DNA of 64,000 nucleotides. Origin: an uncultured Coriobacteriaceae bacterium. GTDB lineage: Bacteria; Actinomycetota; Coriobacteriia; Coriobacteriales; Atopobiaceae. Both the position numbers and the translations under genes were made by a program. The DNA lies in NCBI GenBank assembly GCA_902798915.1, contig CADBYM010000016.1, positions 1-64,000 on the forward strand. Direction: 5' to 3'. The notes under the pieces were generated by a model that was not told where the DNA came from, did not search any database, and saw nothing but the letters and a program-made list of their open reading frames with translations. Below are positions 61,881 to 64,000 of this stretch, one piece after another (the stretch's first letter is position 1; every line of letters starts with the position of its first letter).

Positions 61881-63121
61881 GTCATGCGCACAGCAGCAGG
61901 GGCGTCAATCGGTTCGCCCCAGGACTTACGGGAGAGCTCTCCCCGGAAGTGGAGGACCAGGTTCGTCGCTACATGAGTGGTGAGGAGCACAGCCCTTGGG
62001 CGACGCCTGACGCCGCCTGTGTGCGTCGCGTTGATGACAAGCGCGACTTTGCGACGGCACTGCGTCCCGCATTCATGCGGGACATCGACAAGATCATGCA
62101 TGTCCCTGCGTACAACCGCCTTTCGGGCAAGACCCAGGTGTTCTCGTTCAGGGAGAACGACGACCTTGCGCGTCGTGGACTGCACGTGCAGCTCGTTGCG
62201 CGCGTCGCCCGCGACATCGGCAGAGCGCTCGGGCTCAACGAGGACCTCATCGAGGCCATCGCGCTCGGACACGACATCGGCCACACGCCGTTCGGGCATG
62301 CGGGGGAGCGCCTGCTCAATGACGTCTTCCACGCCCGGACGGGCAGGTGCTTCTTCCACAACGTTCAGAGCGTGCGGGTGCTTGATGTGCTGTATGGAAG
62401 GAATGTGAGCCTACAGACGCTCGATGGCGTGATATGTCACAACGGCGAGTTCGTTCAGCGCGTGCTGCGCACGAGTGACCTCTCGGACTTCAAGGGCTTC
62501 GATGCGATGGTCGAAGACTGCTGGCAGAACGGCGACGCGGCAATCTCTCACTTGGCCCCCTGCACGTTGGAGGGGTGCGTGGTGCGCGTGAGCGACATCA
62601 TTGCCTATGTGGGCAAGGATCGCCAGGATGCGATTCGAGCCGGTCTGTGTGACGAGGATTCATTCGCGGATGGCATGGGGGGAGCCTACAATGCTTGGGC
62701 GTTGCGGGCACTCATCTCGGACGTGGTTGAGCACAGCGTGGGCAAGCCACGCATCTCTCTGAGCGAGGAGGGCTTTGCCGAGATGCGTCGCGCAAAGCGG
62801 GAGAACTACGAGAAGATCTACGGCGCGCCGGAGGTCAATGGCGAATTCGACCGCGAAATCGGCGAACTCTTCGAGCGTTTGTACGAGAAGGTGTATGAGG
62901 ATCTTGCAGCGGGTCGCGAGGAGGCGCCGGTCTTTCGTCACCACGTGCGTTATGTGAGCGAACGCCTACGCCACTACGGTCGTAGCTATAACTGGGAGAG
63001 TGACCTCGATCTTACGACAGTGGACTACATTTCCTCGATGACGGATGACTATTGCATGGCCATCATCGACTATCTGTTCCCTGGGGCAATCGGTCACTTT
63101 CCGCGTCGCGAGCACTTCTAG
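61877..63121 (+). CDS. dgt: Deoxyguanosinetriphosphate triphosphohydrolase-like HD protein
   Basis: A 414-residue HD-domain dNTPase. It has HVQLVARVARDIG (first His), GHDIGHTPFGHAGE (HD pair and following His) and a second Asp in VVRVSDIIAYVGKDRQDA. It hydrolyses dNTPs to deoxynucleosides and triphosphate. The ATG overlaps the SGNH stop (ATGA). It is the last gene of the four-gene operon, followed by a hairpin. Confidence 0.94.
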   Translation: MSHAHSSRGVNRFAPGLTGELSPEVEDQVRRYMSGEEHSPWATPDAACVRRVDDKRDFATALRPAFMRDIDKIMHVPAYNRLSGKTQVFSFRENDDLARRGLHVQLVARVARDIGRALGLNEDLIEAIALGHDIGHTPFGHAGERLLNDVFHARTGRCFFHNVQSVRVLDVLYGRNVSLQTLDGVICHNGEFVQRVLRTSDLSDFKGFDAMVEDCWQNGDAAISHLAPCTLEGCVVRVSDIIAYVGKDRQDAIRAGLCDEDSFADGMGGAYNAWALRALISDVVEHSVGKPRISLSEEGFAEMRRAKRENYEKIYGAPEVNGEFDREIGELFERLYEKVYEDLAAGREEAPVFRHHVRYVSERLRHYGRSYNWESDLDLTTVDYISSMTDDYCMAIIDYLFPGAIGHFPRREHF

Positions 63122-63131
63122 GCACGGGAAA

Positions 63132-63163
63132 GGGCGGGTCACGCATTGTCTCGTGACCCGCCC
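63132..63163. terminator. Bidirectional terminator between dgt and TPM gene
   Basis: A perfect 12-bp stem (63132-63143 with 63152-63163) with an 8-nt loop lies between convergent genes. T-runs are short on both sides. Confidence 0.75.
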
Positions 63164-63189
63164 TCTGCAGCTTATCTGGCTTCTCCTCA

Positions 63190-63930
63190 TCAGAAGCTGT
63201 GGCCGCCACCGCCGCCACCGCCACCGCCACCGCCTCCGCCGCCTCCACCTCCGGAGCCTCCGGAGCCGGAGTCATGGTAGTGGCGAACGCTGCTGACGAG
63301 GACGGCTTGACCCACTTCATAGTCAGGAAGCACGGCCATGGTGCGCAGCTCTGCCTCCGTGGCGCTCTTCTTGATGAGCCGGGCGCGCGCGAAGTGCGCC
63401 AAATAGTAGTTGGCGAGCACGCCGAGAACTACGGCAATGAGTGCGTTGGTGATGTGCTTCACCGGGCGCGCGATGACGCCTCCCTCGCACTTCGCCTGGA
63501 TCTGCGCAAAGGCCGCGTTGGCGCACCCGTAGTAGTCGCCGTCAGTGGCGTACTGGTAGATGTTGTCGGTGATGGCGCGTGCGTCTGCCCGCGAGATGAC
63601 GCTCAGGCCCGCTTCGTTCGAGTACACGTAGATCTGCCGGTTCTGCATGTCGATGGCAAAGATGACTGCCGGTCTGCTGCCGAACTCCCGGTTCACATAT
63701 GCATGGCAAAAACTGTCCGTTGAGCCACCGGGACTGTTGGTCGTAACGAACGCGACGTCTATGTACTCGGTCAGGGGTGTGTAGTCCTCCTTGAGTTGCT
63801 GTTGCTGCTCGGTGGTGAGCAACTCGGCCTTGTCGTCTACCACAAATGTGTGGTCCTCGGCAAGGGCGCCCTTCGGCAGTACGCACAAGCACAGGAGCAG
63901 CGCGAGGAAGAATGCGCGAAGCTTGCTCAT
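63190..63930 (-). CDS. TPM-domain secreted/membrane protein with poly-Gly tail
   Basis: A 246-residue protein. A signal peptide (residues 1-24, cleavage after GALA) precedes a TPM domain (about 28-150: VVDDKAELLTTEQQQQL, YVYSNEAGLSVI). One membrane helix (about 163-182), a cytoplasmic helix and a C-terminal run of about 17 glycines ending GGHSF follow. TPM proteins with Gly-rich tails occur in membrane or photosystem repair contexts and as phosphatases. GAGGAGG precedes the ATG. The partial gene upstream ends 3 nt before it. Confidence 0.88.
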   Translation of the reverse strand: MSKLRAFFLALLLCLCVLPKGALAEDHTFVVDDKAELLTTEQQQQLKEDYTPLTEYIDVAFVTTNSPGGSTDSFCHAYVNREFGSRPAVIFAIDMQNRQIYVYSNEAGLSVISRADARAITDNIYQYATDGDYYGCANAAFAQIQAKCEGGVIARPVKHITNALIAVVLGVLANYYLAHFARARLIKKSATEAELRTMAVLPDYEVGQAVLVSSVRHYHDSGSGGSGGGGGGGGGGGGGGGGGHSF

Positions 63931-63933
63931 GCC

Positions 63934-64000
63934 CTACACCTCCTCGCGGTCGAACAGTTTGGGCAGCGGGCGCGTGGTTCCCAGGTTGTACACCCGAAGC
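63934..64000 (-). CDS. 3' end of an unidentified gene
   Basis: An open frame enters from the right edge of the window and stops at 63934, encoding at least LRVYNLGTTRPLPKLFDREE followed by V. Its stop overlaps the ribosome site of the TPM gene, so they are likely one operon. Too little is visible to name it. Confidence 0.6.
   Translation of the reverse strand, partial: LRVYNLGTTRPLPKLFDREEV

Overview
The window is a contiguous, gene-dense stretch of bacterial chromosome, high in G+C, with strong Shine-Dalgarno sites and many ATGA-type start/stop overlaps. The gene content fits an anaerobic actinobacterium of the class Coriobacteriia (an Olsenella/Collinsella/Atopobium-like gut or oral organism). 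The reasons are the rapZ-whiA-gap-pgk-tpiA block typical of Gram-positives with WhiA, Tat-like lipoprotein signals (SRRSF), GAPDH/PGK/TPI with strong codon bias, a GH1 6-phospho-beta-glucosidase, HypA/HypB, and large flavin/Fe-S proteins. The class assignment is an inference. No tRNA, rRNA, CRISPR array, insertion sequence or phage gene was seen.

Layout. 1-1721: a palindromic repeat element, then a 6-phospho-beta-glucosidase on the minus strand. 1996-4881: uvrA behind a candidate LexA box. 5046-10057: a complete branched-chain amino-acid ABC operon (livJ-H-M-G-F) with a 71-nt hairpin after livJ, followed by ybaK. 10705-13141: two unrecognised proteins, one with acidic repeats and one secreted, YD-like and AT-richer than its neighbours. 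13291-19790: histidine operon hisZG (one fused gene)-D-C-B-H, then hisA behind a structured leader. 19923-26437: a module lying inside the histidine locus. It holds a membrane SpoIIE-type phosphatase, a one-module NRPS-like protein (adenylation-carrier-condensation), a STAS antagonist and a polytopic membrane protein. 26656-27846: hisF and hisI, then uvrC.

29982-33779: a REC-GGDEF-EAL protein with its own Hpt protein, then (minus) a 2-hydroxyacid dehydrogenase with an RraA-like aldolase. 34028-39311: rapZ, whiA, gap, pgk, tpiA. 39474-41198: a membrane-anchored PASTA/coiled-coil/PepSY protein and a small membrane protein. 41317-44314: a polar amino-acid ABC transporter. 44396-49177: hypB, a 995-residue Fe-S flavoprotein, hypA, and a LUD-domain protein. 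49294-56230: a SWIM-SNF2 helicase, a phospholipase C-like protein, a DXS-like transketolase-family enzyme and Vsr. 56238-58730 (minus): a LytTR response regulator and two membrane proteins that together look like one histidine kinase split in two. 59057-63121: a tightly coupled four-gene operon (metallophosphatase, HAD phosphatase, SGNH hydrolase, dNTPase). 63190-64000 (minus): a TPM-domain protein and the 3' end of an unknown gene.

How they work together. The his genes supply every step of histidine synthesis from ATP and PRPP except HisE and the histidinol-phosphate phosphatase (HisN type), which are not in the window. The two most promising undescribed arrangements are the SpoIIE/STAS partner-switching pair co-located with an A-T-C ligase, and the split (phospho-acceptor plus ATPase) LytTR-associated kinase.
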